A stretch of DNA of 64,000 nt from Pinus tabuliformis (taxonomy: Eukaryota > Streptophyta > Pinopsida > Pinales > Pinaceae), in contig CM062816.1 of NCBI GenBank assembly GCA_031772625.1, positions 827,682,556 to 827,746,555 of the forward strand, in the 5' to 3' direction. The position numbers and the translations under genes were made by a program. Shown in pieces: positions 45,173 to 56,649 of this stretch; the stretch's first letter is position 1, and each line of letters starts with the position of its first letter. A model generated the notes under the pieces. It was not told the origin of the DNA. It made no database searches and was given only the letters and a program-made list of their open reading frames with translations.

Positions 45173-46240
45173 GAAAGCATCATCCAGTTGCCCAGTAATC
45201 ACATACCAAAGGGATTGGTGCCTCTAGAGAAGCTTTTCGATCATAATGACGTGCCCTACAAGCCGGCCAAAATAGAGAATGAGTCTGTCGTTTGTAAACA
45301 TAATATAGGGAGCCCAGCCCATCTGAAATTCATCAATCTGTCTACTCATTTGTCTCCTGCCCAGAATTCCAAGTATTGCTCCCTCATGAAGCAATTCACT
45401 GATATTTTTTCCTGGGAATACAACGATCTTAAAACCTATGACCCAGACATTATTCAGCATAGGATCCCACTGGAAAAGAACACCACCCCTTTTAAGCAGA
45501 AATTAAGACCTGTCAGCCCTCTCTTACTGCCTTTGATTGAGAAAGAAATCAAGAAGTTGTTGGATGCCAAAATCATAATTCCCCTAAGATATTTGAAGTG
45601 GATAGTCAACCTGGTGGTGGTAAGGAAGAAAAATGGAGAAATTAAGCTTTGCGTTGACTTCAAAAATCTGAACAAGTGCTCTAAAAAAGATAATTATCCC
45701 CTGCCCAAGATGGAACACTTGCTACAAAGAGTTTCAGGGGCTAGAGTCATGTCTTTCCTAGATGGATTTTCAGGCTACAATCAGATTGTTGTACATCCTG
45801 AAGATTAGGAAAAGACCGCCTTCACTACTCCTTGGGGCACTTTCATGTACTCCAAGATGCCTTTCAGACTGATGAATGTTGGGGCTACCTTTCAGAGGGC
45901 CATGGACATAGCCTTTGTGGGAGAGAAGGACAAGTTTGTCCTTATTTATCTTGATGACATAACAGTATTCTCCAGCAGCCACAAAGATCATTTACAACAT
46001 TTGAAGAAAGTCTTTCTAAAGTGCAGACGGTTTGGAATTTCAGTCAACCCAAAGAAGTCACAGTTTGCTCTAGAAGAAGGCAAACTTCTGGGACATATTG
46101 TTTCTGCCAAAGGTGTGAAGATTGATCCAGCCAGGGTTCAAGCCATTCAGACATTATCCATCTCAAGGTCGAAAAGGGACATCCAATCCTTCTTGGGTAA
46201 GATCAACTTTGTAATGAGGTTCATTCCAAACTTTGCAGAG
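45173..46240 (+). pseudogene. pol: Element G reverse transcriptase
   Basis: The frame continues from the linker (after TGA 45170) into KLRPVSPLLLPLIEKEIKKL, VVVRKKNGEIKLCVDFKNLN and MSFLDGFSGYNQIVVHPED. It then has a TAG at 45806 (a likely CAG, as relatives read EDQEKTAF), EKTAFTTPWGTFMYSKMPFR and the catalytic box FVLIYLDDITVFSSS. The thumb LGHIVSAKGVKIDPARVQAI and IQSFLGKINFVMRFIPNFAE follow. All palm Asp residues are present. Only the stops break it. Confidence 0.92.
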
Positions 46241-46760
46241 TTAGTAAAGCACATCACTTCCATGCTAAAGAAAGGATTGGAGATAAAATGGACAATCGCT
46301 TCAAGAAGCTCTTTTGAAGCCATCAAGCAAGCTATCGTGGAGGCTCCCACTCTAATTAGCCCAGATTACACTAAGGGGTTTTTTATCTTCTCTTTTGCCT
46401 CTTATGATACACTAGCAGCAGTCTTATTGCAGAAAAATGATGAAGGCATAGAGCACCCCATGGCCTTTTTCACAAAACTCTAAGGGATGCTGAACTAAGG
46501 TATGACCTTATTGAGAAGCAAGATTATGCTCTCATAAAATCCTTGAAAGCATTCAGGATTTATATTCTGCATTCCAAAGTAATTGCATATGTGCCCTCAG
46601 CCTCAGTGAGAGATGTCTTGACTCAGCCAGATATTGATGGAAAGAGGGCAAAATGGATTGCAAAATTCATAAAATTTGACATAGAGGTGAAGCCCACTAA
46701 GCTTGTCAAAGGCCAGGGCTTGGCTAAGCTCATGGCCGAAGAAAATTGTAGCTTTTTAGA
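46241..46760 (+). pseudogene. pol: Element G native RNase H, degenerate
   Basis: After the RT connection (LKKGLEIKWTIASRSSFEAI) comes GFFIFSFASYDTLAAVLLQK. In active gypsy enzymes the equivalent motif reads xDASxxaxGavLxQ, so the first catalytic Asp is missing here. A one-base loss near 46475 shifts the frame. It resumes as LRDAELRYDLIEKQ-type sequence, and DVLTQPDIDGKRAKWIAKFI and KFDIEVKPTKLVKGQGLAKL are readable to about 46735. Loss of native RNase H activity alongside a second RNase H is the known Tat pattern. Confidence 0.85.
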
Positions 46761-46839
46761 CATAAATTTCATGGGTTTAACTTCAGATGATGAGCAAACA
46801 AGGGGAGCATCAGAAGAGCAAAAGCAGAATGAGTCTGTG

Positions 46840-48118
46840 GCTGAAAATCTAGCCACATGCGAATGGTATGCCAGCATAGTTCATTTCTTGCAGAAGTTGG
46901 AAGTTCCTCCAAGGCTTAGTTCAAGTCAAGCTCATACCACTAGACTCAGATCAGCCAAAATCTACATTGAAAAAAATCTTCTTTACTGGAAAGACCCATC
47001 AAGAATCCTCTTGAGGTGTCTAGATAATGAACAATCTGTAGAGGTCATACACCAGTTTCATTCTAGCATCTGTGGTGGGAATCATTATTGGTTAACCACG
47101 GCTCATAAGATCTTGAGGGCTGGGTATTATTGGCCTACACTGTTCTCTGATGTGTTTTCTTTTGTAAAGGCTTGTGAAAAATGTTAGAGATTTGCAGGAA
47201 GACAGCAGCTAAAATCTCTGCCCTTAAAGCCAATACATGTCAATGGTCCCTTCCAGCAGTGGGGCTTGGACTTTATAGGTGAGATTAACCCGCATTCCAG
47301 TGGCCAACACAAATGGTTCTTAGTAGCCACTGATTATTTCACCAAGTGGATTGAGGCTATACCCACTAAGAATGCCAATCATCAAGTTTTCATAAAGTTC
47401 TTGAATGAGAATATTTTCACTCGATTTTGGTTGCCCAACCAAACTAGTCACTGATAATGCAGCAGCTTTTAAGGCAAAACAATTGATGGACATGGCTGAA
47501 TCCATGGGAATTAAAGTGGTGCATTCTACCTCATATTATCCTCAAGGCAATGGCCTGGCAGAATCATCTAACAAGAGTTTGGTAAGGATAATCAAAAAAC
47601 TATTAGAAGACAACAAAAAGAGTTGGGATTCCAAGTTGAAGTTTGCACTATGGGCTGACAGAGTTTCCATCAAAAATTCCATAGCGAACTCTCCATTTAA
47701 ACTGGTTTATGGCACTGATGTTGTTTTCCCTATCCAGCTGATCCTCCCTGTGGCTAAGTTCTTGCAAGAAGAACAAAATGAAGAGAATGACTTAGTAAGA
47801 AGAATGAATAACCTAGTCGAATTATAGCAGATCAAAGAGCAGTTGGTTGAGAAGTCACAGGTCCATCAGAAGAAGATCAAATGAACCTTTGACAGGAAGG
47901 CAAAAGTGGAAAATTTCCAAGTTGGTGATTGGGTGCTCAAATGGGATGCATTAAAGGAAAAGAGAGGTAATCATGGAAAGTTTGACTCCTTATGGACTGG
48001 TCCTTTTGTCATCACTCAAGTTTAGCGCAACAATACATTCATCCTGAACAATCTGGAAGGAGGAGACCCTTTTGGTAGCCCGGTAAACAGGCGGTTCCTG
48101 AAACTCTATTTCATTTAA
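46840..48118 (+). pseudogene. pol: Element G integrase
   Basis: The zinc region VIHQFHSSICGGNHYWLTTA and FVKACEKC ends in a TAG at 47185 (relatives have CQRF, so CAG to TAG). The core has WGLDFIGEINPHSSGQHKWF, and after a one-base shift near 47440, LVTDNAAAFKAKQ and TSYYPQGNGLAESSNKSLVR. All three catalytic acids D, D and E are present. The C-terminal part has FQVGDWVLKWDALKEKRGNH and GKFDSLWTGPFVI, ending FLKLYFI-stop at 48118. Extra stops lie at 47825, 47882 and about 48025. No chromodomain follows. Confidence 0.9.
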
Positions 48119-48284
48119 GGCTCAAAAACCTTATTATTGTACATATGTTTTTTTTCTTTCAGTTTTTATGTTATGCTAAAAAGACTCCATGCCCAATGGA
48201 ACACTAGGGGAAGAATTTAATTTTGTTTTATAGGAAAGGCATTGCTCTGCAGTTCTTGAAACCTCACAGGGAGGCTTTCATCCC

Positions 48285-48297
48285 CAGAAGGAGCCAA
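48285..48297 (+). promoter_or_regulatory. Polypurine tract of element G
   Basis: CAGAAGGAGCCAA immediately before the 3' LTR start TGTTAGCC. The 165 bp between integrase and this tract hold nothing else recognisable. Confidence 0.6.
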
Positions 48298-50295
48298 TGT
48301 TAGCCTTGTTGGCAAATGGCCCAAAAAATGGATCCAAATATGCCCCAAAGTCTCCAAATTTTCTTAAAAGCATGGCAATGGATCCATATATGCTCTTGAA
48401 GTTTTCAAAGGCCTCTTAAGGACCATTCAAAGTCAAAACCATCGCATGCCAAGAGCCCTTGGAAGGGCGGAAATACGCTATCGGGAGGCGAAAACACTCC
48501 AAAACCATGAAAAATAGTCCAAATCACATCATCCGTTAGATCTGGCTGATAAACGGCCCAGATCTAAGCGGCAAATCGCAATCGACACAGCCAGGTAGCG
48601 GCAATAGGTGCAAGACATCGTTGATCAGCGATTGCTGATGATTGGGTCAGCACATCGCATCAGCGAATCGCAATCAACGGAAACCAAGGGGCGAGGGCAA
48701 CGATGATCGGCGATTAAACGAGGACCGTCGATCGCGCGATCAGATCGACGGCCCACATCGCATTGGCAGATCGTAGTAGGGGAGGCGAGTCAGAGGTTAT
48801 CGGCGCAGACAGTATGCAATGAGTGATCGCGATCAGCGATTCAACGTGGACCATCAATTGCACGTGCAGATCGACGGCCCACATCGCATCGACGGATCGC
48901 AATCGGGAAAACCAAGGGGCATAACCTTTACATGTATATGTGCGCGATGCGATAAGACCCGGATCCGATGGGTTTCAGAAGCAAGATGTATAATCTTACA
49001 CGTCCACCAAAACCCATTTTCAATGTATTTCGTTATATAATGAAATACAAAGGGGAACTTGGTAGTGCCGATAGCAATGAAGCCCAGACTCGAAAGGGTT
49101 CGGGAATGAAATCTATAATATTTGAAGTCTAGAGGGAGGCCATTTTCATGTATTTCCCGTGTTTTTTCAAGTATTTCAAGGAAAAAAGGGAACAAAGGGA
49201 CCATGCCATCTGCAATAGGTGACATTGACCCAAAGGGCGGACCCGATAGATATATATGCCATGTTTAAGGACTTTTGAAGTTTGAAACGTTGAAGGTTTG
49301 GCAGGATTTCTCACAGTTGCATCATTTCTTCGTTATAACAGAAAGCAGTCCCCGTTTGCATTTAGAAGATAACAGAGGCCTGAAGACCCATTCTATCACA
49401 TAAACAAAGGCCGAGAAATAAATTCTGGGAGACAGAGGCTGAGAAGCAATCATGGGCATCGACAGCACAGCTCAGCAAACAAACAGAATGATTGTGGGGC
49501 ATCTCTAGCACGGTAGAGCTCCCAGATAGCGCAGCAACTACCCAAAATATCTGAATGCGGTTATTCCTTTGTCAGAAGAGGAAAACCGTCGGGCCATGCC
49601 TGCCTATTGAGGGAATCAATCAGTTAAACAAGACAGAGGGATAGATTAAGACACCTGAAGCCTCAAAAGGCTCAGGGTCATTGTAAACAAGCTATAAATA
49701 GCTGAAAACAAGATGTAACAAGGGTTCAACTTTTGGAGATTTTTCCTCCTATGTTCCTTCAAGCTTCTCATCTGCAGTCTTTAGTAATACATGCTTATTT
49801 TGCTGTTATATGTTTAATGTCCATTTCTCTTCTATTCTATGCTTTCACCTGTACAATTTGTTCAGGTTTTCTTTGTGTTTAATGCCAGATAACTGTCATC
49901 TTATCTCTGCTTTGATATATTAGATTTGCAAGCTTCTTTGCTGCCTATGGCTAGCCATTTATATGTGTGATTATATATGCATCTGCCAGTATAGTCAGTA
50001 AGTTCATTTGCTGCCTGTAGCTAGCCATTCATATATGTTCATGTATGCAATCTGCTGGCATAGTCAGTATTCTCCATCTATCCATTAAATCTACAAACTA
50101 TTGAGCATTAGCAGTCTAAAGCCTTGTGTTGTTGGGGGTGTTCATGCATGTCTTGAGTGAGAATAGAGCTGAAATGGTTATCTGACTTGATCCAAACCAT
50201 CATCTCTTCCAGTAGTTCAGAGAACAATACTGAAGATTATATGTTACTAGGCATCTCCGAGTTGCAACCTAGGAGAGTTTCCTGGAGTGTTAACA
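48298..50295 (+). repeat. 3' LTR of element G
   Basis: 1998 bp, including the 178-bp segment 50094-50271 absent from the 5' copy. Differences from the 5' LTR are dominated by C/T and G/A changes, many at CpG sites. Confidence 0.93.
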
Positions 50296-50300
50296 CCTCC

Positions 50301-50648
50301 AACAGTTAGAACTAGTTTAACTGACCATAACTCAATTTAACTGAAGTAAATTGATACAACTGAAATTAACTCAACCTATTCTCATAAAATTTAGGAACCC
50401 ATTGCATACAACTTAACTTGATTTCCCTAACTCGAATTAACTGAGATAAACTCCTATTTTTTAGGAATCAACTCATATAAACTGGACTTCAACTCATTTA
50501 CTTGAATTGACTCTTATTAACTTAGTGACAAGTGTTACGTCACGCCAATTAACTCCTCCAAGTTGTTTGTTGATGTGAACTTTTAAATTTTCACAATTTT
50601 AATTAAGGAAAAAATAAAAATTGAGACTTTCTTGCTGCATTTTCAACA
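50301..50648 (-). repeat. 5' LTR of element F, remainder
   Basis: Continues the LTR interrupted at 40259 and ends GCATTTTCAACA, followed by the TSD AGATA. Confidence 0.9.
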
Positions 50649-50653
50649 AGATA

Positions 50654-51480
50654 TATCTTGGAAAACCCCTTTAGGAGAAAACCCAGTTGGAAGGTGAGGC
50701 CACTCTGCTATATTTCTTTGAATAGAAAATAGTTATGAGTACAAAGAAGTATGGTATGTGGCCCATGGGATAATACAATTCATAAATCCTCTCTGTGTGA
50801 TCACTTCCTATCCCTCTCGACTACTTTTCTTATCTATGGTACTAGTGCACTCGAAAAGAATGGTACACCTTTTCCTCATAGTGACCTAATTAAAACACAA
50901 CTCAATAGCTTTCTAGTGGTTAGGTTTGACTCCCGACATTCTTAATCATAGTTACAATATGGACTCTTCTAGAGTCTTATTTATCATAACAATGTGGTTA
51001 TCCCCTCCATGAGTTATGGGGGTTGACATGGCATACACTCAAATTATGGTCGTGAAAACAGAAAGGTCAAATTCTGAGTGGAAGAACTATTGCATATATA
51101 TTATTATTGAGGTGATTCTTGTGTTTTTGGAAATAACTCTATGTGAATATTAAAAAAACAAGGTGAAAAATTAATTGGTAAAATTTGACCCACATAAAAC
51201 ATCGCTCGATGCCTCAAATGCTCCCAAAACGTTTTAGAATCCAATTTCCCAAACTAGGTCCCATCGGTAAAAATGGTAATGTGAGGTGATTCTTCCACTT
51301 TTTCCACTCTTAAAGCATCAACACAGATGAAAAAAAATATAATGATATGTTTCAGATCACACCTTTCCATTTTGGTAGGATTTTAGTCCCCAAAAGCTTC
51401 TACTAAATGAGGTGAAGAATTTTTTCCTCCACCTTCTCTTGGGTGTACAATTTAGCTTTAGTTAGAAGTTGTTCTTTCAA
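50654..51480. other. Unassigned sequence between F and fragment H
   Basis: No coding motif on either strand. It may hold the 3' non-coding end or LTR of the gypsy fragment H. A minus-strand purine-rich run (AAGAGAAGGTGGAGGAAAAA) lies at about 51424-51443, but no paired LTR was found. Confidence 0.5.
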
Positions 51481-52830
51481 TCCAATCTACCAAAGGTCAT
51501 GTTGCCCCTATCTCATAGTTTCATACCTCTTCTAAAAAATTATATCTTATGTCAACTCTGACTAAGCATATGGTGTCAAATAGTCTACAGAAGGTAGGAC
51601 TTATTCCTCTTCCTAACCTAACATGGAAGGCTCATAGAGTTGCAAATTTTCTACATTCACAACTAAGTAAATACACATGTATGGGGGTAGAATGAGTATA
51701 TATGATTTATCTCCCACTTGTTTCGATATCTCAAAGGGACTATATCACAAAACCTTGATTTTTTTATTGGGACCCTATTGCCTCTCTTCGTCTAATTGTA
51801 ACCATACATTGTCTCCCACCTTGAACAAATTATTTGTTTTGTGCAGATCGTGCCTAGACTTATACTTTTCCTGTGACTTTTTTAGTGTCTCTTATACCTA
51901 TATATGGATCTACCTAATCTTCTTAGAAAATTTTTGAGTCCTTGAGGCATCCTTTGTAATATTTTCCCTTACTTCTACTTATTGCACATATTCAATATCC
52001 AAAGGTGAAGGTGAAAAATATCACAAAACAAGTTACAAATGGGGAATTACCAATAGAACTGTGGACTTCTCTAATATAAGAGTGTTGTATACATTGTATA
52101 TTTTCATCTCGGGTCTTTGGATGCTTCTAATTGTAACCCCTCAAAAGCTTCACCAAAGTCCTATTGACTACTTCTATGTCCCCATAAGTCTATAGATGGA
52201 ATGTTATATACCTCTTCAACTTCATGTCCATATTCTCTCACAATGTATTGTAAAATGAACTATTAAATCTTGTGTCCCTGTCTAAAACGAGGCTCCTTGG
52301 TATCCCAAAGTGTATTGAGACCTATCCAAAGAACAAGATTGTTTCTTCTTTCCCATTGACGTTCTTTTTACAAGGCACAAATAGGTAGTGATGTCCCTTC
52401 CTGGTTGTTGGTAAACCTCCCACAAAGTCCATGGAAATTATTTTCTAGGGATGAATGGGTATAGGTAAGGGATTATATAGACCATGTTTATTACTAGGCT
52501 TGTTGGTACAACAAAGCATGAATCCTCTTATGAACCTAGCTAGTTGTTCTTGCATCTTGGGCCAATACACATAACTATGCAAGTTGGACATTATCTTCCT
52601 TACACCAAAGTGCCCTGCAACCATAGAGGTGTGGGCCTCTCTAATTAGTGCCATTGCTCACCTTTAGGAACACATAACTTATCCAGCCTGTAGAGTAACC
52701 TGTCTTAGAGATATTAGTCAATCGTGTTGTCACCATCGTGCACATGACTTTGTTTAAGCAATTGTTGAAACACCTCCTTGAATTCCTCATTCTCTAAATA
52801 TTCCTCTCTAAATGCATCATGGATGAATGG
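51481..52830 (-). pseudogene. pol: Fragment H: gypsy integrase remnant
   Basis: The minus-strand reading starts near 52740 with LLYRLDKLCVPKGE-like sequence. At 52445-52654 the zinc region is open: ALIREAHTSMVAGHFGVRKI and SYVYWPKMQEQLARFIRGFM, ending in CC, so its His and Cys residues are kept. A core in broken frames follows (FGIPRSLVLDRDTRF at about 52290). The C-terminal FKVGDNVWLQLDEER and FEISKQVGDKSYIL are at 51680-51830, and VVNVENLQLYEPSM-like text is at about 51610. Many stops. The upstream RNase H is only faintly visible to ~53000. Motifs resemble chromovirus (Reina-like) pol, with no chromodomain seen. No LTRs assigned. Confidence 0.8.
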
Positions 52831-53429
52831 TTTTTAATTTCTAATGTCAATTAGGCAAGCACAATTTGGTGCAACTGATAATTACTTCCATTGATATATG
52901 GCATTTCTTTAACACACTTTAGGACATCATCACTCAAAAAATTCAACTGGTCAAGCATTGATTGTCTAAGAAATTAGACTCCTTAGAAACTTCAGCATCT
53001 TCCCCAAATAGCTTCCCATGTGTGATAGAGAGAAAATTTTGATTGATGAGTGAGTGAGTAAATGAGAAGTTCAAGTGTATTTTTATAGTGATATTAGGGT
53101 GCCCAAAATGCATGTCTCTTTGCAAATTAAATTAAATTTTCTTTCTTTTAATTTTATTTCTTCTAAATAGCTAGGAAATACCTCCCGCAACTACCCAAAG
53201 ATCAACACGAATTAGATTATAATCCACCACATAGTGTTTGAATTTGTTAAATTGTCCCTCTATGATTTATGTGATTCTTTGCATAAATTTAGGTAGAATT
53301 AAAAAGCAGTACATTCTTTATATTTTGGTAATTGAACATATTTACCATGAATTAATGCCCATCATGATTTATACAATTATTTGTATAAATTTAGGTAGGA
53401 GTGAAAGTAAATATGTTGTAAATAAATAT
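52831..53429. other. Decayed sequence upstream of fragment H
   Basis: On the minus strand, short pieces such as CVKEMPYINGSNYQLHQIV at about 52870-52925 suggest the RNase H-integrase linker of H. To the right of ~53000 nothing is recognisable. Confidence 0.4.
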
Positions 53430-54016
53430 TGTAACAACCCCAAAAATGTAACACTCCCTCTTAGCTAGGGAGGTGTTCACCTTGACTTCCTCGGATGTCC
53501 GCTTTGCTAAAATTTTCTCCATCCCAAGAAAATATTGAATGAACCTGCTTTGTTAATGTATCCATCCATTTCATGTTCTATTGTAGAACAATGTGAAAAT
53601 CATCCTACAAAAACTTCATGCAAAAGATATAGTCACCCATTATCCAAGTACCTTTTGGTGATATGGCTAGGTACCCCCTAACTGGGGTAAAAACAAAACT
53701 AGTCATAGGTTACTGAATAACCAAGTCATCACTTGGAACCAAGTCAATTTTCCCTGAAAATGGTGAAACCCTGGGCTCATTTTATCACTACCCCATGTCG
53801 TCACATGTCACTTGAATGGTAAAATTGCTTGTCCAATGCTTTGACGCACTCACACATACCCACTGGTAAAGTAACCCTTACTAATATGGTCAGAACCTTC
53901 TGACTGGGGAGCACTTTGGGTCCTAATGTTATTTGGGCCATTTTCCCTAGCCACATTACATGGCATCTAGTCAATACCATTTACCTATGAAGAATGTATA
54001 CCCTGATGCTACAACA
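53430..54016 (-). repeat. Candidate 3' LTR of Copia fragment I
   Basis: Runs from TGTAACAACC to TGCTACAACA. The minus-strand purine run GAGAGGGAGTTTTGA just to the right (54017-54031) sits where a polypurine tract is expected next to I's RNase H. No partner LTR is in the window because the other end of I is missing, so the limits are tentative. Confidence 0.45.
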
Positions 54017-54159
54017 TCAAAACTCCCTCTCAACGAGGTAGGTATTCTCAACCACTCCAACTTGTCCCTAAAGTATACAAACTTCATATGGGGGAGAGGC
54101 TTTATGAGAATTTTAGCAACCTTATTTTCCATAAAAAAAAATATTGGAGCCTAACTACT

Positions 54160-55094
54160 CCCTTTCATACCATGTCTCAAATGAAGTGGTACTTGATATT
54201 AATGTGCTTCGACCTATCATGGATTTTTTTTTTTGAAAGCTTCACACATCGATTGTCACAATGTATCACAAACGTCTTTAGCGCTCGATCAAACAATCTT
54301 GTGAGAAACTTCCAAAGCCACACTGCTTCACAACTCGCAAAACTAGCTACAATATACTCAACCTTTGCAGTGTTGAGTGTGACAAATGTATGCTTCTTTC
54401 TCATCCAAGATATCATAGAAGAACCCTAACCGAAGCAACATCCTGATGTGATCTTTCTATCTTAAACACTTCCTTCCCAATTAGAATTTGTGTATCCCTA
54501 CATCTGTAATTCACCATTTGAGACATATCTCAATCCATAACTTACTATACCACACATATATCTCAACACATGCTTCGCCACAATCTAATGTAGATGCCTA
54601 GGTTCCACCATGAACTAGCTAAGAGTTTTCACTGCAAAGAAAACATCAGGTTTGGTATTAACCAAATACATCAAGGATCTTATCAATTGTCGATACATAG
54701 AGGGATCCACCAAATCTTATTCATAACCTCTCAACTTCTTCATATTGGTCACCATGGGAGTGGCCATGGACTTGCAGTCCATCATCCCAAAGTTTTGAAG
54801 GATCATAATAATATATTTCACTTGAACAAGGAATATCTCACTTGAATTTTGCCATGCTTCTAATCCCAAGAAGTGATGCATCAAACCTATATCCTTCATC
54901 TTGAACTCAGAGGTCAATTCCCCCTTACATTGATCAATGTGATTTTCTGCTCCTATAAAAAACAAGTCATCAACATATAATGACAAGATCACATGCTCAA
55001 CTTTAACAACCTTGTAGTAAATATTGGGACTAACATCACTTTTTCTGAAACCAACACTCTTCATGTATCCATCAATCTGAGAATACCAAGCCAA
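54160..55094 (-). pseudogene. pol: Fragment I: Copia RT C-terminus and RNase H
   Basis: A 125-codon open stretch (54717-55094) begins MAWYSQIDGYMKSVGFRKSD and contains the intact catalytic box LSLYVDDLFFIGAENHID, then MKDIGLMHHFLGLEAWQNSS. After breaks, RNase H at 54177-54416 reads MISWMRKKHTFVTLNTAKVE, YIVASFASCEAVWLWKFLTR, IHCDNRCVKLSKKKIHDRSK and HINIKYHF. The Copia order on the minus strand is clear. It is related in layout and in the sequence beside its polypurine tract to element F, but much more decayed. Confidence 0.85.
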
Positions 55095-56340
55095 GGTGGT
55101 TACTTGAGTCCATAAAAATCCTTCTTCATTCTACATAAATTTAGCTCCTTCTCATGTGCCTCAAAGCCCTAAGGTTTCTCTATGTACACTTCTTCCTTAA
55201 TTTCTCCATTAAGGAAAGTGGTTTTCACATCCATCTAATGCAATTTCAAACCCATAATAAAATAAATAGAAATAATAGTTATAATAGAAGTGTATTTGGT
55301 GATTGGAGAAAATGTCTCTTCATTGTCCTCTCCCTCTTTTTGGGAGAACCCTCTTGCCATGAATCACTCTTTGTACTTCTCTATGATGTCATCTACCAAA
55401 TGTTTGGTATTGTAGATCCAATTAGAATTTACCATTGAATTCCCCTCAAGTATCGAAAAAATTTACCACACATCATTCTTCATGATGGACTGATATTCCT
55501 CCATCATGGTATCCTTCCAAAAATTTTGGCACGTTTCCTCCTTGTAGTTGGATGGCATGTGACTCATTAGTGTTGCATATCCTGAGTACTTCTTATGAAA
55601 TTTTATTTCCCTGAAAGTTTCATGGGAAATGGCATGACCCTCAACATCCTACATTGTACTTCAAATCCATGCCAACCTCTTCCTATATTCTAGAACAATG
55701 ATCCTAAGTGGATCCACTGACTCAATGGGCCCTTCTAGCTCTTCCTAATGATATAAAGGATTCTAAATAGGTATAGAAGGACCTAAACCCACATCCTTTG
55801 TAGCCTCTTACTCCTCATCATCAATATCCATTTGAGATCCTTTGGATCTATAGAAAACTTCATATTCATGAAATGTAATGTCATGACTGACCTCAACCTA
55901 TCATTGTCCTGGAACATAAATCTTGTAATCCTTTGATGTCTCACTTTATCCAACAAATGTTCCCTTCTTCCTCGAAGGCTCCAACTTTGTCCTCTTCTCC
56001 TTGTGTACATGAATGTAGACTAGAAAACCAAATATCCTCAAATGCACCACCTTTATTTTATCACCTGTGAAAGCCTCTTCAAGAGTATTATCCCGCAATA
56101 TTTAGTGAGGACTTCCATTCTAAATATAAACTATCATTTCCAATTCCTCTCCTAATAAAAACGTGGGTAAATCTTGGTCATGAATCATTTCATTAATAAC
56201 CTCCACAATGGAACTATTCTTCCTTTTGGAAACCCCATTCTACTGAGGGTTGTGAGGAGTTATCAACTCCCTCTTAATCCGTGTTTCCTTGTAGAAGGAA
56301 ATGAGCCCAAGAGCATGACTAAAAGTATCATGGCAATGAT
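55095..56340 (-). pseudogene. pol: Fragment I: Copia integrase end and RT N-terminus
   Basis: The minus-strand frame from 56340 gives LITPHNPQ, a stop, then NGVSKRKNSSIVEVINEMIH (the segment around the integrase catalytic Glu, here Ser). It continues with LPTFLLGEELEMIVYIQNGS, LRIFGFLVYIHVHKEKRTKL and, at 55783-56010, MYTRRRGQSW-frame overlap. The RT start follows at about 55500-55250: MMEEYQSIMKNDVW, FSPITKYTSIITI and MDVKTTFLNGEIKEEVYIEK. Left of that RT passes into 55094. The remainder of the element (protease, gag, 5' LTR) is absent right of 56340, so I is truncated. Confidence 0.78.
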
Positions 56341-56649
56341 ATTAGGGTTCTAAATGACGCAAATTTGGGCAATTAAATTTTCTTATTTGAAAATTTTGAG
56401 TACATATCATGCAAAACTAAATCTTGTGACATAGGTAAAATGATGGAGCATGGAGCTTGGGAAGAATAATATCGTAATGGAATTGCAACCCTATGACATT
56501 TTTTTTTTATCTCATGGGATCAAGTCATAATCAATACCTCCATGAGTAGTGTATTGGAGCATGCCAGACCATTACTTGGCCATATTACTCCATGCACATC
56601 ACATTTTAACATGCCAGACCAATACTTGGATATAAGACTAATCATTACC
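56341..56649. other. Unassigned sequence right of fragment I
   Basis: Nothing coding. Two copies of CATGCCAGACCA-TACTTGG (near 56559 and 56610) hint at a diverged repeat unit leading into the tandem array that follows. Confidence 0.5.

Larger units (their letters stand above)
40260..50295 (+). mobile_element. Element G: Ty3/gypsy element with extra RNase H (Tat-like)
   Basis: 10,036 bp, inserted in F's LTR, perfect TSD CCTCC (40255-40259 and 50296-50300). LTRs of 1818 and 1998 bp with ends TGTTAGCC/TAACA, primer site at 42083, polypurine tract at 48285. Internal order is gag, PR, an additional RNase H, RT, native RNase H, INT, all + strand and mostly in one frame. About ten in-frame stops and at least two single-base frame changes make it inactive. 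It lacks a chromodomain. Two RNase H domains are a known trait of the Tat branch. Confidence 0.94.
34642..50648 (-). mobile_element. Element F: Ty1/copia element, host of element G
   Basis: LTRs of 965 bp (left) and about 931 bp (right, split by G), a perfect TSD AGATA (34637-34641 and 50649-50653), and a perfect 13-nt initiator-Met primer site. Copia gag-pol lies on the minus strand. Its own length without G is about 5.97 kb. The pol frames are badly broken, so F is inactive. F entered DNA next to the decayed gypsy fragment H. Confidence 0.93.

Noticed and set aside
53430..53470. Possible CRISPR- or satellite-like repetition near the candidate LTR
   Set aside because: Only chance recurrence of TGTAACA. 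No regular unit or spacers.
56510..56530. T-rich run as a terminator or poly(A) signal
   Set aside because: Short homopolymers are frequent in this AT-rich DNA, and no transcript unit can be tied to it.
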